Source: Tautonia marina
Lineage (GTDB): Bacteria > Planctomycetota > Planctomycetia > Isosphaerales > Isosphaeraceae
DNA: 64,000 bases
Reading direction: 5' to 3'
Assembly: GCF_009177065.1 (NCBI RefSeq)
Contig: NZ_WEZF01000004.1
Location: 248,001-312,000, forward strand
Below are positions 18,528-27,704 of this stretch, piece by piece; position 1 is the first letter of the stretch; the number at the start of each line of letters is the position of its first letter. The position numbers and the translations under genes are program-made. The notes under the pieces are model-generated. The model did not search any database. It had not been told where the DNA came from and saw only the letters and a list, made by a program, of their open reading frames with translations.

Positions 18528-19865
18528 TCACCAACCCAGCCACCCCCAGGGAAGCGGAACCCGCAGGACAACCGCGAACACCTGATAGGTCATCGGAGCG
18601 CATACCAACGCGACCGCCAAAGCCACGGGCCACTTTACCCGCAGGAAGCACAACATCCCCAGGAGCAGGACCATTGCCGTCAGGACGTAACCGACCCGAT
18701 CCGCCAGGAGCACGTACCCCAGCACAAACGCCAATGCGACTCCCATCCGAACCAAGCCGTCCCGATCGATCCGAGGCGCCTCGACCGATCGCCTGAGCCC
18801 TCCTCGAACTGCGAGGATCAGCAGTACCAGGGCGAGCAAGCCCAACAGAATCCCCGGAAAGATCATCGGTCCGTACCGCGTGGATCGAACAGACTGGAAC
18901 GCGTCTCCCGTCAGAATCACTCCCATCTGACGGTCGAACTCGTCCATGATGGCGCGAAACGCTTCGGGGGGAGCGGGAGAGACGTTGAATCCGGTGTTCT
19001 CCATGAACTCGAGATACGATTCGCTTTGGATCACCTTTGCCACAGCCGATTCGAGCAATTCGGCACGATCCTCTGGCACTCCCAGCGGTAATGCAAGGCC
19101 TCGCCACCCACCCATGGTCCAGTCGGAGCCTTCCTCCCGAAAGGTTGGCACGTCGAGGAATCCCTGCACGCGATCGGCCGACATGACACCGAGACACCGA
19201 ATCCGGCCCGACTCGAGCAACGCCGAGGCCTCTGGAAGGCTGCAACAGACCATCTCGACCCCGCCCGACATCAGTGCATCAAGTGATGGTCCTGCGCCAT
19301 TGATCGGGATCCAGAGAATATCGCCAGCATCGAGCCCTTCATCGTTCAGCCAGCCGGCCAGGCTCACATGCCAGATCCCCCCCTGCGCCGTGCCCGAGGC
19401 CCGCAACGCCCGAGGCTCCGCCGCCACCGCGTCCTTCAATTCCGCCAGTGTCTGCCACGGGGCATCGTCTCGAACAAACAGCGCCGCATCGTCCCGATTG
19501 AGCAGCATGAGCGGTCGGAAATCGTCAGGAGTGATGTTCGTCAACCCCCGCCAGTGAAGCATGTTCAACTCGACGGTCACCATTGTCAGGGTGTAACCAT
19601 CGGCCGGGGCGAGCGCTCCCCGAGTATGGCCCGTCACTCCCGATCCCCCGGTCGCGTTCACCACGTTGACCGGCACGCCGAGCTCTTGCTCAAGCAAGGC
19701 AGCAACCGTCCGCGAAACGGTATCGGTGCCTCCCCCCGCCGACCAGGGACAGATGAGCATCATCGGCCGGTCAGGATAGCGTTCCCCTTCGGAACACCCG
19801 ACAAGGACGAGGAGTCCCAGGAGCAGGAAGGGCAGCCGTGATCGAAGATCCATGAAGCGAATCAT
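18528..19865 (-). CDS. Fused TctC-TctB: solute-binding lipoprotein joined to small transporter subunit
   Basis: One 445-residue chain combines two transporter subunits that are normally separate. Residues about 1-25 form a lipoprotein signal ending LVLVGC. Residues about 30-315 are a Bug/TctC-type binding protein (YPDRPMMLICPWSAGGGTD, then GGSGVTGH and GTAQGGIWHVSLAGWL). After about residue 320 there are four hydrophobic segments that match TctB, ending near PWGWLGW. The fusion would tether the binding domain to the membrane complex. I chose the ATG at 19865; an ATG at 19853 also keeps the signal. It precedes tctA, so the full transporter is encoded by two genes. Confidence 0.88.
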   Translation of the reverse strand: MIRFMDLRSRLPFLLLGLLVLVGCSEGERYPDRPMMLICPWSAGGGTDTVSRTVAALLEQELGVPVNVVNATGGSGVTGHTRGALAPADGYTLTMVTVELNMLHWRGLTNITPDDFRPLMLLNRDDAALFVRDDAPWQTLAELKDAVAAEPRALRASGTAQGGIWHVSLAGWLNDEGLDAGDILWIPINGAGPSLDALMSGGVEMVCCSLPEASALLESGRIRCLGVMSADRVQGFLDVPTFREEGSDWTMGGWRGLALPLGVPEDRAELLESAVAKVIQSESYLEFMENTGFNVSPAPPEAFRAIMDEFDRQMGVILTGDAFQSVRSTRYGPMIFPGILLGLLALVLLILAVRGGLRRSVEAPRIDRDGLVRMGVALAFVLGYVLLADRVGYVLTAMVLLLGMLCFLRVKWPVALAVALVCAPMTYQVFAVVLRVPLPWGWLGW

Positions 19866-20054
19866 CTTTGCTCGCTGGAGAGGTTCGCTGGACCGGCAAC
19901 CCGGCCACAAAGGGGTGGCGATTCCCGAGGAACACACCTGACGTTGTGAGCCGCGGGGAATTCGACCATCGCATCCATCCGCGTCGAAAGCCTTCTGAAG
20001 TGAGGACCGCTCCACTCCCGGATCAATCTCCTCCTCGAACGCCGGAGCTTGTTC

Positions 20055-20423
20055 TCAGAAGGGATGTCGAAGATTGAGGATCACACTATAAATCACCACG
20101 GCCGCCGCCGCGATGATTCCGATACGGAGCACGAGCCTCCCCCGGCCCTCCTTGGCGTATTCGACTCCCTCCGCAATCACAACCACCGCCGCGATGAGGA
20201 GAAACTTGTACGCTACCAACCCCTTGATGTTGAACCGATGGAAGACCCAGGCAGCCAGCGGATTCGACTCGATAAATCGAGGCCCCCGAGCAAGTAACGC
20301 CCACGTCAAAAACACGTCGAGCACGCTGAGAATGATCAGCCAGGCAATCTCCGACTCCAAAAGAAGATGCCGGGTATGCCAGGAAGTCTGCCTGGTGCGA
20401 CGGCGACGATCCTGCTCACTCAT
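20055..20423 (-). CDS. DUF5658-family membrane protein
   Basis: A 122-residue protein with a basic N-terminus (RRRRTR) and three hydrophobic segments (about residues 24-44, 65-85 and 95-115). The pattern of a Glu/Asp-containing first helix followed by SNPLAAWVF resembles DUF5658, a small membrane family seen in planctomycetes. Function is unknown. The ATG at 20423 is preferred over a TTG at 20453. It is a single gene, divergent from the TPR gene on its right. Confidence 0.75.
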   Translation of the reverse strand: MSEQDRRRRTRQTSWHTRHLLLESEIAWLIILSVLDVFLTWALLARGPRFIESNPLAAWVFHRFNIKGLVAYKFLLIAAVVVIAEGVEYAKEGRGRLVLRIGIIAAAAVVIYSVILNLRHPF

Positions 20424-20563
20424 CGAGTTATCCGAGTCCGTTCCGACGATCAATCAGGATGACACGTCGGGGCAGTCCAAGCACGCCGCTCCCCCAACGG
20501 TCGCGAGCCAGAGGATGACGCTTCACCCGGTCCATTGCAAGCGCCTCTCCAAGTTCCTCCTGA

Positions 20564-20593
20564 TTGACAGGACACCTGATCGGTCCTTAGCGT
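20564..20593 (+). promoter_or_regulatory. Candidate promoter of the small TPR gene
   Basis: A perfect TTGACA at 20564-20569 is followed after 18 bases by TAGCGT, a weak -10. It lies about 65 bases before the ATG at 20658. Confidence 0.35.
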
Positions 20594-20657
20594 GAATGGG
20601 CTTCCCACTCAGAACCCTCGCGACCAATTGTCAGATGCCTTTCCTGGGAAACCTCTC

Positions 20658-20987
20658 ATGTCCGACTCCCCAAAGTCTGCCCGCCGGCTTGCCCTCGAAG
20701 AAAGTCTCGCCGCCGATCCCACCGACACCTTTCTCCGTTATGGCCTTGCCATGCAATGTCTCCGAGAGGGAGACCTTGACGAGGGCCGAAGCAGGCTGGA
20801 GGCCCTCATCGCCGATCACCCGGATGACCAGGTCGCGTCCTACCAGCAGCTCGGACAATCCTACATGGATGAAGGCGATCCAGAACGGGCCCGCTCGTAC
20901 TTCGTCTCAGGAATCGCGAAGGCTCAGGCGCTCGGCGACCTGAAAGCCGCGGGGGAAATGCAAGGGTTCCTCGAACTGCTCGGCTGA
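20658..20987 (+). CDS. Small tetratricopeptide-repeat protein
   Basis: A 109-residue soluble protein made of about three TPR-like helical hairpins: DTFLRYGLAMQCLREGDLDEGRSRLE, VASYQQLGQSYMDEGDPERARSYF and a final LKAAGEMQGFLELL (given here as separate helices). TPR units mediate protein contacts; no partner can be named. The ATG at 20658 starts the structured part, and an upstream in-frame ATG at about 20592 would add 22 proline-rich residues. The dehydrogenase gene follows within 35 bases and may be co-transcribed. Confidence 0.75.
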   Translation: MSDSPKSARRLALEESLAADPTDTFLRYGLAMQCLREGDLDEGRSRLEALIADHPDDQVASYQQLGQSYMDEGDPERARSYFVSGIAKAQALGDLKAAGEMQGFLELLG

Positions 20988-21021
20988 GCGTCCATATCCT
21001 ACCGTGCCGGGCGGTGCCGTG

Positions 21022-22179
21022 ATGGTGTCCACATTCACGTTTCCCCTTCGCATCCGCTTTGGTGACGGTGCGATCGCTGAACTCCCCGCCGAGCTTTCCA
21101 CCCTTCGGGTTCGTCGTCCCCTCGTGGTGACGGATCCGGGAATTGTTGCCTGCGGCCTTCTCGATCGGGTACTGGACGGACTCGCTCGAACGTTTCCCGG
21201 TCGTTCGAGCGTCGCCGTGTTCGCGGACGTTCGGCCCAATCCCCTCGAGTCGGATGTCCTGAATGCATTGGAAACGTATCGGGAAAACGACTGCGATGGA
21301 CTGATCGGCCTCGGCGGCGGCAGCCCGATCGATGCCGCCAAGGCAACTCGACTGCTGGTGGCGTATCCGGGCCCACTGGCCGACTTCGATGACCTGGAAG
21401 ACAGCTCCGCGCGGATTCCCGGCGATCTGCCGCCCATGATCGCAATTCCCACGACGTCCGGAACCGGGTCGGAGGCGAGCTGTGCAGCGATCCTTCAGCT
21501 CACCCAGTCCGGCCGAAAAACCGCCATCCGTAGTCCTTCTCTGTTACCAAGCGTCGCGCTCTGCGACCCTGAACTGCCCCTGAGTCTCCCGCCGATCCTC
21601 ACCGCGGGGATCGGTATGAACGCCCTGACTCGTTGTGTTGAGAGCTATCTTTCAACCACATACGATCCGATCTGCGACGGGATCGCGCTCGAAGGGCTTC
21701 GACAGGTGGCCAGAGGACTGGAGCCGAGTGTCCAGGACGGGGCAAGTCACGATGCGCGGCGAGCCCTGATGATGGGCTCACTACTCGGAGGAATTAGCAG
21801 TCGCAAGGGCCTGGGCATGCTTCACTCTCTCTCCCTCGCCCTGAACTCGGAAGGTTGCGCGCACCACGGCACGCTGAGCGCCATTCTCCTCCCGCACGCC
21901 CTGCGGTTCAATTTCGAGACGGCTCATGCTCGCCTGACCCACTTGGCCTCTCAGCTCGGACTGGGCCGAAGTGGAGACGGCCCCGGCCACTTGATCACCC
22001 TGTCCGAGATCTTGCTGGCTCGACTTCCGCTGCCTCGAAGGCTCGGTCAGGTCGAAGGACTCGATCGAGAGCGGATCGCGGAATACGCTCACCTTGCCCT
22101 GCTCGATCAGAGCCACCGAACCAATCCCCGATCGTGCGATGAGTCCTCGCTGATCCACCTTCTCGAGGCCGCATGGTGA
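21022..22179 (+). CDS. Iron-type alcohol dehydrogenase-like protein with altered metal ligands
   Basis: A 385-residue member of the iron-containing alcohol dehydrogenase superfamily. NAD-binding motifs GGGSPIDAAK and PTTSGTGSE are intact. In FucO the metal is held by Asp196, His200, His263 and His277. Here the first pair is Asn200 and Arg204 (GMNALTRCVESY), while the second pair survives as His268 and His282 (LHSLS...AHHG); the non-ligand His267 position is Leu272. So two of four ligands are lost, and ordinary Fe/Zn-dependent alcohol oxidation is doubtful. A metal-independent activity is possible. A GTG at 21004 could add six residues. Confidence 0.85.
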   Translation: MVSTFTFPLRIRFGDGAIAELPAELSTLRVRRPLVVTDPGIVACGLLDRVLDGLARTFPGRSSVAVFADVRPNPLESDVLNALETYRENDCDGLIGLGGGSPIDAAKATRLLVAYPGPLADFDDLEDSSARIPGDLPPMIAIPTTSGTGSEASCAAILQLTQSGRKTAIRSPSLLPSVALCDPELPLSLPPILTAGIGMNALTRCVESYLSTTYDPICDGIALEGLRQVARGLEPSVQDGASHDARRALMMGSLLGGISSRKGLGMLHSLSLALNSEGCAHHGTLSAILLPHALRFNFETAHARLTHLASQLGLGRSGDGPGHLITLSEILLARLPLPRRLGQVEGLDRERIAEYAHLALLDQSHRTNPRSCDESSLIHLLEAAW

Positions 22180-22207
22180 ATCGAGCCGGTCTCCTCCCGG
22201 AACGACG

Positions 22208-22250
22208 ACGGCCCGTCGCCCCCCCCTGCAAAGGGGGGTCAACGGGCCGT
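22208..22250. terminator. Nested hairpin between convergent genes
   Basis: Outer arms ACGGCCCGT (22208-22216) and ACGGGCCGT (22242-22250) pair perfectly, and inside them CCCCCCT-GCAA-AGGGGGG forms a second stem. There is no T-tract on either side, so it may be a factor-assisted bidirectional terminator. Confidence 0.55.
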
Positions 22251-22277
22251 CAGCGGGATGAGCGACGACACGATGGG

Positions 22278-23306
22278 TCAGAACTGATCGGCGCTAATCA
22301 CCTCTCCCCCTCGAATCGAGTTCAAACCGATCCAGACAAGGTGGTTGATCGACTCCTTGACGAACCGAACCGAACCGTCGCCAAGCACCACATTGATTCC
22401 ACCGGCATGCCGGCTCCGGGCTGCGGCGAAGGCCTGGCTGTCACCCGCATTCCCGGTGCAAGGCAAGCGATCCTCTGGCACGCAAAAGATGGGCTGGTTC
22501 AGAAAATCGCCACCTTGGACCAGATCGAGGTAGTCTCGAAACTGGTTCGGGGCAAAGCGGGTCATGAACGACCCTCCACCGGGCACACTCGACCACATCA
22601 CCCCTCGTACGTCGAAGCGATCACCCTGGAGGACTTCCGCGATGAACACCGTGTTACTGGTTCCATCCCGGACGTCGGCCAATTTTGTCGTCCGATGACC
22701 AAAAGCCGACTGAAGATACTGCTGAGCCCCAATGGCCTCTTGTCGCCAGTTGGTATTGCCCCAGCTCACCGCGTAGTTCCCTTTCGTAAACACGGGGCCG
22801 CTGAGCAACCCTCCCTGGTACTGCGGTGTAATCTGAAATTGACGTTCCTCGTCACTCGGGCACTGGAAGATTGAAATCTTCGTCCCGGTCACGGTGCTGT
22901 TCGCAAAGAACCCGAGGGCAGGCGCCAGCGGACCGCCCACTCCCCAGGCGGTCGGCACGCCTTCCGCACCGAGTTCGAAATTGAAAGCGTTATAAAGTGC
23001 CTGCTGCTCGAACTGAGGCAGCATCAGGATGAACCACGTCGTGTTCGGCGTCCCGGAGAAGATGGTCGGAAATGACGGTCCCGGAGGACCGGCTCGCCAG
23101 ATCCGCCCGGGTGCCAGCGTGTTATGGATATCATGGTAATTATGCAGCGCCAGACCGAGCTGCTTCAGGTTGTTCGTGCACTGGGCGCGTCGCGCCGCTT
23201 CCCGAGCACTCTGCACCGCCGGCAGCAACAGGGCGATCAAGACCCCGATAATGGCAATGACGACAAGCAACTCAATCAGCGTAAAGCCGCCGCGAGATCG
23301 TCGCAT
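22278..23306 (-). CDS. DUF1559 pseudopilin-like exported protein
   Basis: A 342-residue protein with a type IV pilin/type II secretion style N-terminus: basic residues, then GGFTLIELLVVIAIIGVLIALLLP, then SAREAARRAQC. The prepilin peptidase site is G-F with Glu at +5. Near the C-terminus VLGDGSVRFVKESIN is the usual closing signature of DUF1559. These proteins are greatly expanded in planctomycetes; their role is unknown. The ATG at 23306 is fixed by AGGAGG eight bases upstream; the extra 36 codons upstream lack a signal. Confidence 0.93.
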   Translation of the reverse strand: MRRSRGGFTLIELLVVIAIIGVLIALLLPAVQSAREAARRAQCTNNLKQLGLALHNYHDIHNTLAPGRIWRAGPPGPSFPTIFSGTPNTTWFILMLPQFEQQALYNAFNFELGAEGVPTAWGVGGPLAPALGFFANSTVTGTKISIFQCPSDEERQFQITPQYQGGLLSGPVFTKGNYAVSWGNTNWRQEAIGAQQYLQSAFGHRTTKLADVRDGTSNTVFIAEVLQGDRFDVRGVMWSSVPGGGSFMTRFAPNQFRDYLDLVQGGDFLNQPIFCVPEDRLPCTGNAGDSQAFAAARSRHAGGINVVLGDGSVRFVKESINHLVWIGLNSIRGGEVISADQF

Positions 23307-23652
23307 GGACGCGACCTCCTCATCGAGTACGGTTTGCGAACAACCGAACGAAGAAATGGAGAACCCCTGAGAGACAGGCAAGGCCATCAGGTCAGAACAG
23401 ACTGATGGCTCCAATCACAATCCTAGTCGACCCTGAACCTGAAAGCGAGCACGATTCCATGAATTCCACAGGCACAGCATGGAACCTTCTGGCCCTCAGG
23501 TTCATCCCTCCGGTAGAGAAACTGACCAGTCCGAGAGTGCAGAGTCAAGCACTCTTGGGATGATGAGGTTAAGAATCATCAAGTCTTCTCAAACCAGCAA
23601 CAAATCGACCACCCCTCGTTCATCTCCAGGCCCTTCTGGCAGGAAGACCCTC
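23307..23652. other. Divergent intergenic region (DUF1559 / queC)
   Basis: About 345 bases holding the ribosome sites of both genes (AGGAGG for DUF1559 at 23315-23320, AGGAAG for queC just before 23653). I looked for a preQ1 riboswitch ahead of queC and saw none. No clear promoter pair. Confidence 0.5.
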
Positions 23653-24351
23653 ATGAGAAATGGTGGCTCCAGGGCAGTTGTTCTCCTCAGCGGTGGCCTC
23701 GATTCCTCCACCGTTCTGGCGGAATGTCTCGCCGAGGGCTTTACTCCCTACGCGTTAACGGTGCTTTACGGCCAGCGTCATCACATTGAGCAAGAGGCCG
23801 CGCGACGTGTTGCTCAGGCCTTTGGTGTCGCCCGCCACATCGAAGTCACGCTCGACCTGCGTCCCTTCGGTGGCAGTGCGCTGACGGACCAGATTGAGGT
23901 CCCCAAAGATCGACCCCATGACGAGATCGCTGAGGGGATTCCGATCACCTACGTACCTGCCAGAAATACTGTTTTCCTGTCCCTTGCCCTCGCCTGGGCC
24001 GAGACGATCGAAGCCTTTGACATCTTCATCGGTGTCAACTGCGTCGACTATTCCGGATATCCGGACTGCCGTCCCGAATTCTTAACCGCCTTTGAATCCC
24101 TCGCCCAGCTTGCGACCAGGGCGGGGGTCGAACATCGAGGGCGCTTTCGGATCCATGCTCCGCTGATCACCATGTCCAAGACGGAGATTGTCCGACGAGG
24201 TCTGGAACTCGGGGTCGACTACAGCATGACTCACAGTTGCTACGATCCCGACGAGCACGGTCGAGCCTGTGGCCGATGCGACTCCTGTCGGCTTCGGCTC
24301 GACGCCTTCGAGCAGCTTGGCCTGACCGATCCTGCTCCCTACCAGTCTTGA
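23653..24351 (+). CDS. queC: 7-cyano-7-deazaguanine synthase QueC
   Basis: A 232-residue enzyme that converts 7-carboxy-7-deazaguanine to preQ0 using ATP and ammonia, in queuosine biosynthesis. The ATP-pyrophosphatase loop reads [16 protein letters not shown], followed by [32 protein letters not shown] and [18 protein letters not shown] are QueC signatures, and a zinc site is formed by Cys residues in HSCYDP...[10 protein letters not shown]. The ATG at 23653 has AGGAAG upstream; the open frame to 23479 has no conserved content. No other que gene is in the window. Confidence 0.96.
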   Translation: MRNGGSRAVVLLSGGLDSSTVLAECLAEGFTPYALTVLYGQRHHIEQEAARRVAQAFGVARHIEVTLDLRPFGGSALTDQIEVPKDRPHDEIAEGIPITYVPARNTVFLSLALAWAETIEAFDIFIGVNCVDYSGYPDCRPEFLTAFESLAQLATRAGVEHRGRFRIHAPLITMSKTEIVRRGLELGVDYSMTHSCYDPDEHGRACGRCDSCRLRLDAFEQLGLTDPAPYQS

Positions 24352-24369
24352 GCTTTCCCAGAAATGCGT

Positions 24370-24407
24370 GAAGGCCCTGCACCACGCCTAATGCGGTGAG
24401 GGCCTTC
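24370..24407. terminator. Hairpin between queC and the convergent secreted-protein gene
   Basis: Perfect 9-base arms GAAGGCCCT (24370-24378) and AGGGCCTTC (24399-24407) enclose a partly pairable loop. T-tracts on both sides are weak (four A on the right, read as T on the minus strand before the stem only), so termination strength is uncertain. Confidence 0.5.
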
Positions 24408-24440
24408 AAAAGTTATGGCCGATTGGCCCCGAATCCGAGC

Positions 24441-25436
24441 TTAATCGTAAACCCAGGTAAATCCTGGAGCGATCAGGCGGAACTGACGTTCCCGGACATC
24501 AAACTCATCTCCGGGTGTCGAAAAGTCGATCCGAAGCGTTTTGTACTTCACGTCGGAATTTTCCGCATCCGAATCGTCCCCGTATTGGAGGCCGTCAGAA
24601 AGCCCCCGAACGAAGATGGAGAGCGAGTCCGATCGAGCGATGTCGTCATCCAGAATCCAGAAGGCGACCCCGTGCACGGCGTCGTCAACTTCCTCCTTGG
24701 TACTCGGAGGAATCATGCCAGTGACCGAAACCGCCCCCAATAACGGTGCCCCGACGATCGGCGGGCGAGTGTGCTCACGAGCCCGAACCACCTCGACCGC
24801 CTGAGGCAGCACGACATCGGGATATCGTTTTCCCTCATCCGTCTCCAGGAAGAACTGGGGAACGAACATCCGAGGCTTGCCGGATCGGTTGATCACTCGG
24901 TAATACAGATAAAGCGCCGTCCGACGCCCCATGCCTGGAACGTCGATCGTCCGGGTTCGCAGCGGCTTGAACGAGAAGTCGAGAACCCAGATCCCTTCGC
25001 GGAGTCCTGTGTCCGCTGTGGCCATTCCAGTCTTCGATCCCGAGAGCATTTCCCCGGCCTGGAATTCGCCACTGACCTGTCCCAGGGTCAGCGTGCCGCG
25101 CAATCCCTGATCATCGTCAGCGAGGATTGTTCCCGTCGCCCCACTCTCCTGCCCCGTCACTTCCTCTCCGATGGAGAAATTGGCGTTTTGATCTCGGTAC
25201 TCGATCTGAGGGGCCTTGTCCCGAGGCAAGGGAGTGGCGTCGATGATCGTTTCGTTCACCCGAGCGACACGAGGAACCTCGACCGTTGGTAGGGTTTGCG
25301 ACAGGGAAAATTCAGGAATTGTCGGTGGCCCATCGTCCTGAGCGTTTGCCCGAGTACTGCCAAACGGGAACCCAAGGGCGAGTCCGCACGCGAATAACCA
25401 GGGAACGTGACTTCGCACAGAAGGGACCTCCCGCAT
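24441..25436 (-). CDS. Secreted protein of unknown function
   Basis: A 331-residue protein with an N-terminal signal (about residues 8-32, ending RANAQ). After a proline-rich stretch, residues about 88-145 hold two copies of a short glycine-rich motif (FSIGEEVTGQESGATGTI and FQAGEMLSGSKTG), a beta-strand repeat also familiar from phage tail and other surface proteins. The C-terminal part (about 150-331) is predicted beta-rich with LYLYYRVINRSGKPRMF and has no motif I recognise. A GTG seven codons in (25418) has GGGAGG eight bases upstream and may be the real start. A good promoter lies at 25510-25539. Confidence 0.7.
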   Translation of the reverse strand: MREVPSVRSHVPWLFACGLALGFPFGSTRANAQDDGPPTIPEFSLSQTLPTVEVPRVARVNETIIDATPLPRDKAPQIEYRDQNANFSIGEEVTGQESGATGTILADDDQGLRGTLTLGQVSGEFQAGEMLSGSKTGMATADTGLREGIWVLDFSFKPLRTRTIDVPGMGRRTALYLYYRVINRSGKPRMFVPQFFLETDEGKRYPDVVLPQAVEVVRAREHTRPPIVGAPLLGAVSVTGMIPPSTKEEVDDAVHGVAFWILDDDIARSDSLSIFVRGLSDGLQYGDDSDAENSDVKYKTLRIDFSTPGDEFDVRERQFRLIAPGFTWVYD

Positions 25437-25509
25437 CGAGGGATCGGGTGGAAAGGAATCGGAATTCAGGAAGAGAATCAGAGGTAGGCCAATCGACGTG
25501 AGTCTCTTA

Positions 25510-25539
25510 ATTCTAACAACAGAATTACACTTACGTCAA
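25510..25539 (-). promoter_or_regulatory. Candidate sigma-70-type promoter
   Basis: On the minus strand TTGACG (25539-25534), an 18-base spacer and TAGAAT (25515-25510) precede the secreted-protein gene by about 75 bases. An inverted repeat TAATTCT/AGAATTA (25508-25514 and 25521-25527) overlaps the -10. Confidence 0.5.
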
Positions 25540-25695
25540 GCTGACCACTGCGACCTCGTCTCGGCTCCTCCTCCACCCTGCCAGCGGTTCCGCCATTCGG
25601 GCCTGTAACGACGACTCAGTTCGAACCTGATGACGTGGTTCTGCAAGGCGTCCTGACTGGGGTCAAAGGCAAGGCGAAGGCGAGCGATTTCCCGA

Positions 25696-27420
25696 TCAAT
25701 CTGCCCGTCGAACCGTCACTCGACGTCCCTTGATGGTGCTCGATCGGAGCGCTGCGACGACCTCTCCGGCGACCTCCTCGGGAACTTCGACAAACGAAAA
25801 GCGGTCGGCAATTTCGATCGCGCCGATCATCCGACCACTGATCCCGGCCTCGTTGGCAATCGCTCCCACCAGGTCCCCGGGACGGACCCCGGACTCCCGA
25901 CCCGCACCAATATAAAGCCGCGCCACTCCCGAGCCGAAACCTGCGGAGGTGGCTTCAGATCGACGCGGCTTTCGAGTGCCGGACGGCCCCTCTTTCGTCT
26001 TGCGCCTTGGTTCCCGGGTGGGACGACGATCCCGAGAGGGACGATCGGATCGGGGAGCGACCACCGGGATTTCCTGATCATCTTCCTCGTCGTTCCCCAG
26101 CGCGTTATGGGCCAACTTCAGCGCGGCAAGGGTCACGGTCAGGATGTCGAACTCTCCGGTTAACGACTCAAGTACGACTCGGAATCGGTCCAGCTCTCCC
26201 TCAATCAGCGTTTCCCGAACGGCAGCTACGGTCAAATCGAGTCGTTTGGAACGCACGTCGGCAACGGTTGGGACCTGTGCCAGTTCGATCTTCCGCTTGG
26301 TCGCGCGTTCAAAATTCTGGAGTAGGCGATGCTCTCTCGGCTCGGCAAGGGTGATTGCCACCCCTTCTCGACCGGCTCGACCCACTCGACCAATCCGGTG
26401 AACGTACGATTCCGCCTCGGTCGGGGGATCGTAGTTCACCACATGAGAGAGATGCTCGATATCGAGGCCCCGAGCAGCAACATCCGTGGCAATCAGCAGA
26501 TCGGCGTTTCCAGACCGGAATTTTTTCATCACCCGGTCACGCTGCTCTTGCGACATTCCACCGTGCAGCGGCTCAGCCCGGTATCCTCGGGCGTTGAGCA
26601 TTTCCGCCAGTTGATCGACCTCATCGCGTCTCCGGCAGAAGACGATCGCCGAGGTCGGATTCTCCAGGTCGAGCACTCGTCCCAGCGCAGCGATCTTGTA
26701 CGCCCTGGGCACAAGGTACGCCAGTTGTCTGACCTTCGGGATCGCTCCCGCAGGAAGCTTCTCCTTGGCAATGGTGATCTGAACCGGATCCTTCAGATGC
26801 CGACGGGCGATCGCGGCAATCCGAGGAGGCATGGTCGCCGAAAAGAGGACGGTCTGACGATCCTCAGGGGTCTCTCCCAGAATCGACTCGATGTCATCGG
26901 CGAAGCCCATATCGAGCATTTCGTCCGCTTCATCGAGGATCACCGTCACCACGCCTTGGAGTGGCATCGTCCCCCGCTTGATGTGATCGAGCGCGCGTCC
27001 TGGAGTCGCCACGACAACATCGACTCCTCGTTGCAACGCTCGAAGCTGTGGCCCATAAGCCTGACCACCGTAAATCGGCAACACTTCGATTCCGAGCTTT
27101 TTGCCATAACGATGCACGGCCTGAGCCACCTGCATCGCCAGTTCTCGGGTCGGAACAAGAATCAGGGCCGATGGCTTCCCACGATTCGCTTCTGCTACGC
27201 TCAGGCGTTGCAGCAACGGCAGCGCGAATGCTGCCGTCTTTCCGGTCCCGGTTGCGGCCTGGCCGACCAGATTCCGTCCCTCGATCAGTGGCGGGATGGT
27301 TTCCCGCTGGATCGGCGTAGGTTCCTCGTAGCCAAGTTCGGCGAGCGTCTCCGCGAGGCGGGCGTCGAGGCCAAGCGCGTCGAATCCAGGGCCCGCGTCG
27401 TTGGAGATCGGAGTGGACAT
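25696..27420 (-). CDS. DEAD-box ATP-dependent RNA helicase with DbpA-type RNA-binding domain
   Basis: A 574-residue helicase of the DeaD/CsdA group that remodels RNA using ATP, for example in ribosome assembly or at low temperature. Visible motifs are the Q motif (GYEEPTPIQ), ATGTGKT at 56-62, PTRELA near 90, DEAD at 163-166, SAT, and HRIGRVGR in the second RecA domain. A basic linker of about 40 residues (rich in Arg/Lys/Pro, about 455-495) leads to a C-terminal DbpA RNA-binding fold starting ARLYIGAGRESGVRPGDLVGAI (two parts of one segment). AAGGAAA precedes the ATG. It is a single gene. Confidence 0.94.
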   Translation of the reverse strand: MSTPISNDAGPGFDALGLDARLAETLAELGYEEPTPIQRETIPPLIEGRNLVGQAATGTGKTAAFALPLLQRLSVAEANRGKPSALILVPTRELAMQVAQAVHRYGKKLGIEVLPIYGGQAYGPQLRALQRGVDVVVATPGRALDHIKRGTMPLQGVVTVILDEADEMLDMGFADDIESILGETPEDRQTVLFSATMPPRIAAIARRHLKDPVQITIAKEKLPAGAIPKVRQLAYLVPRAYKIAALGRVLDLENPTSAIVFCRRRDEVDQLAEMLNARGYRAEPLHGGMSQEQRDRVMKKFRSGNADLLIATDVAARGLDIEHLSHVVNYDPPTEAESYVHRIGRVGRAGREGVAITLAEPREHRLLQNFERATKRKIELAQVPTVADVRSKRLDLTVAAVRETLIEGELDRFRVVLESLTGEFDILTVTLAALKLAHNALGNDEEDDQEIPVVAPRSDRPSRDRRPTREPRRKTKEGPSGTRKPRRSEATSAGFGSGVARLYIGAGRESGVRPGDLVGAIANEAGISGRMIGAIEIADRFSFVEVPEEVAGEVVAALRSSTIKGRRVTVRRAD

Positions 27421-27704
27421 CCCAAACGTTTCCTTTTGAAGTTGCGCGTGTCGAACCTGAGTGAATCGTCAGATGGCGGTTCGACGATCAAAACGGACCA
27501 GTCTACCAAAAAACCCAGAATCGGTGTGGGGATGGAGCACAAGAATTTCCGTGGTCCAGGAGGGCCAGGTTCAACCGGCCATCGAGCGACCCGTGCATCG
27601 GAAGGACTCTGTCGCAATCCGGGACCTGGGCCGCTAGAGTCAGATCGTCCGCCTTCCAAGCAGCGCTTTGCGATGCGATCCGAATTCAAGCCCGAGGCAC
27701 GTCA

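Noticed and set aside
23415-23652. Possible preQ1 riboswitch ahead of queC
   Set aside because: I could not find the short hairpin followed by an A-rich tail and the conserved pairing that define it.
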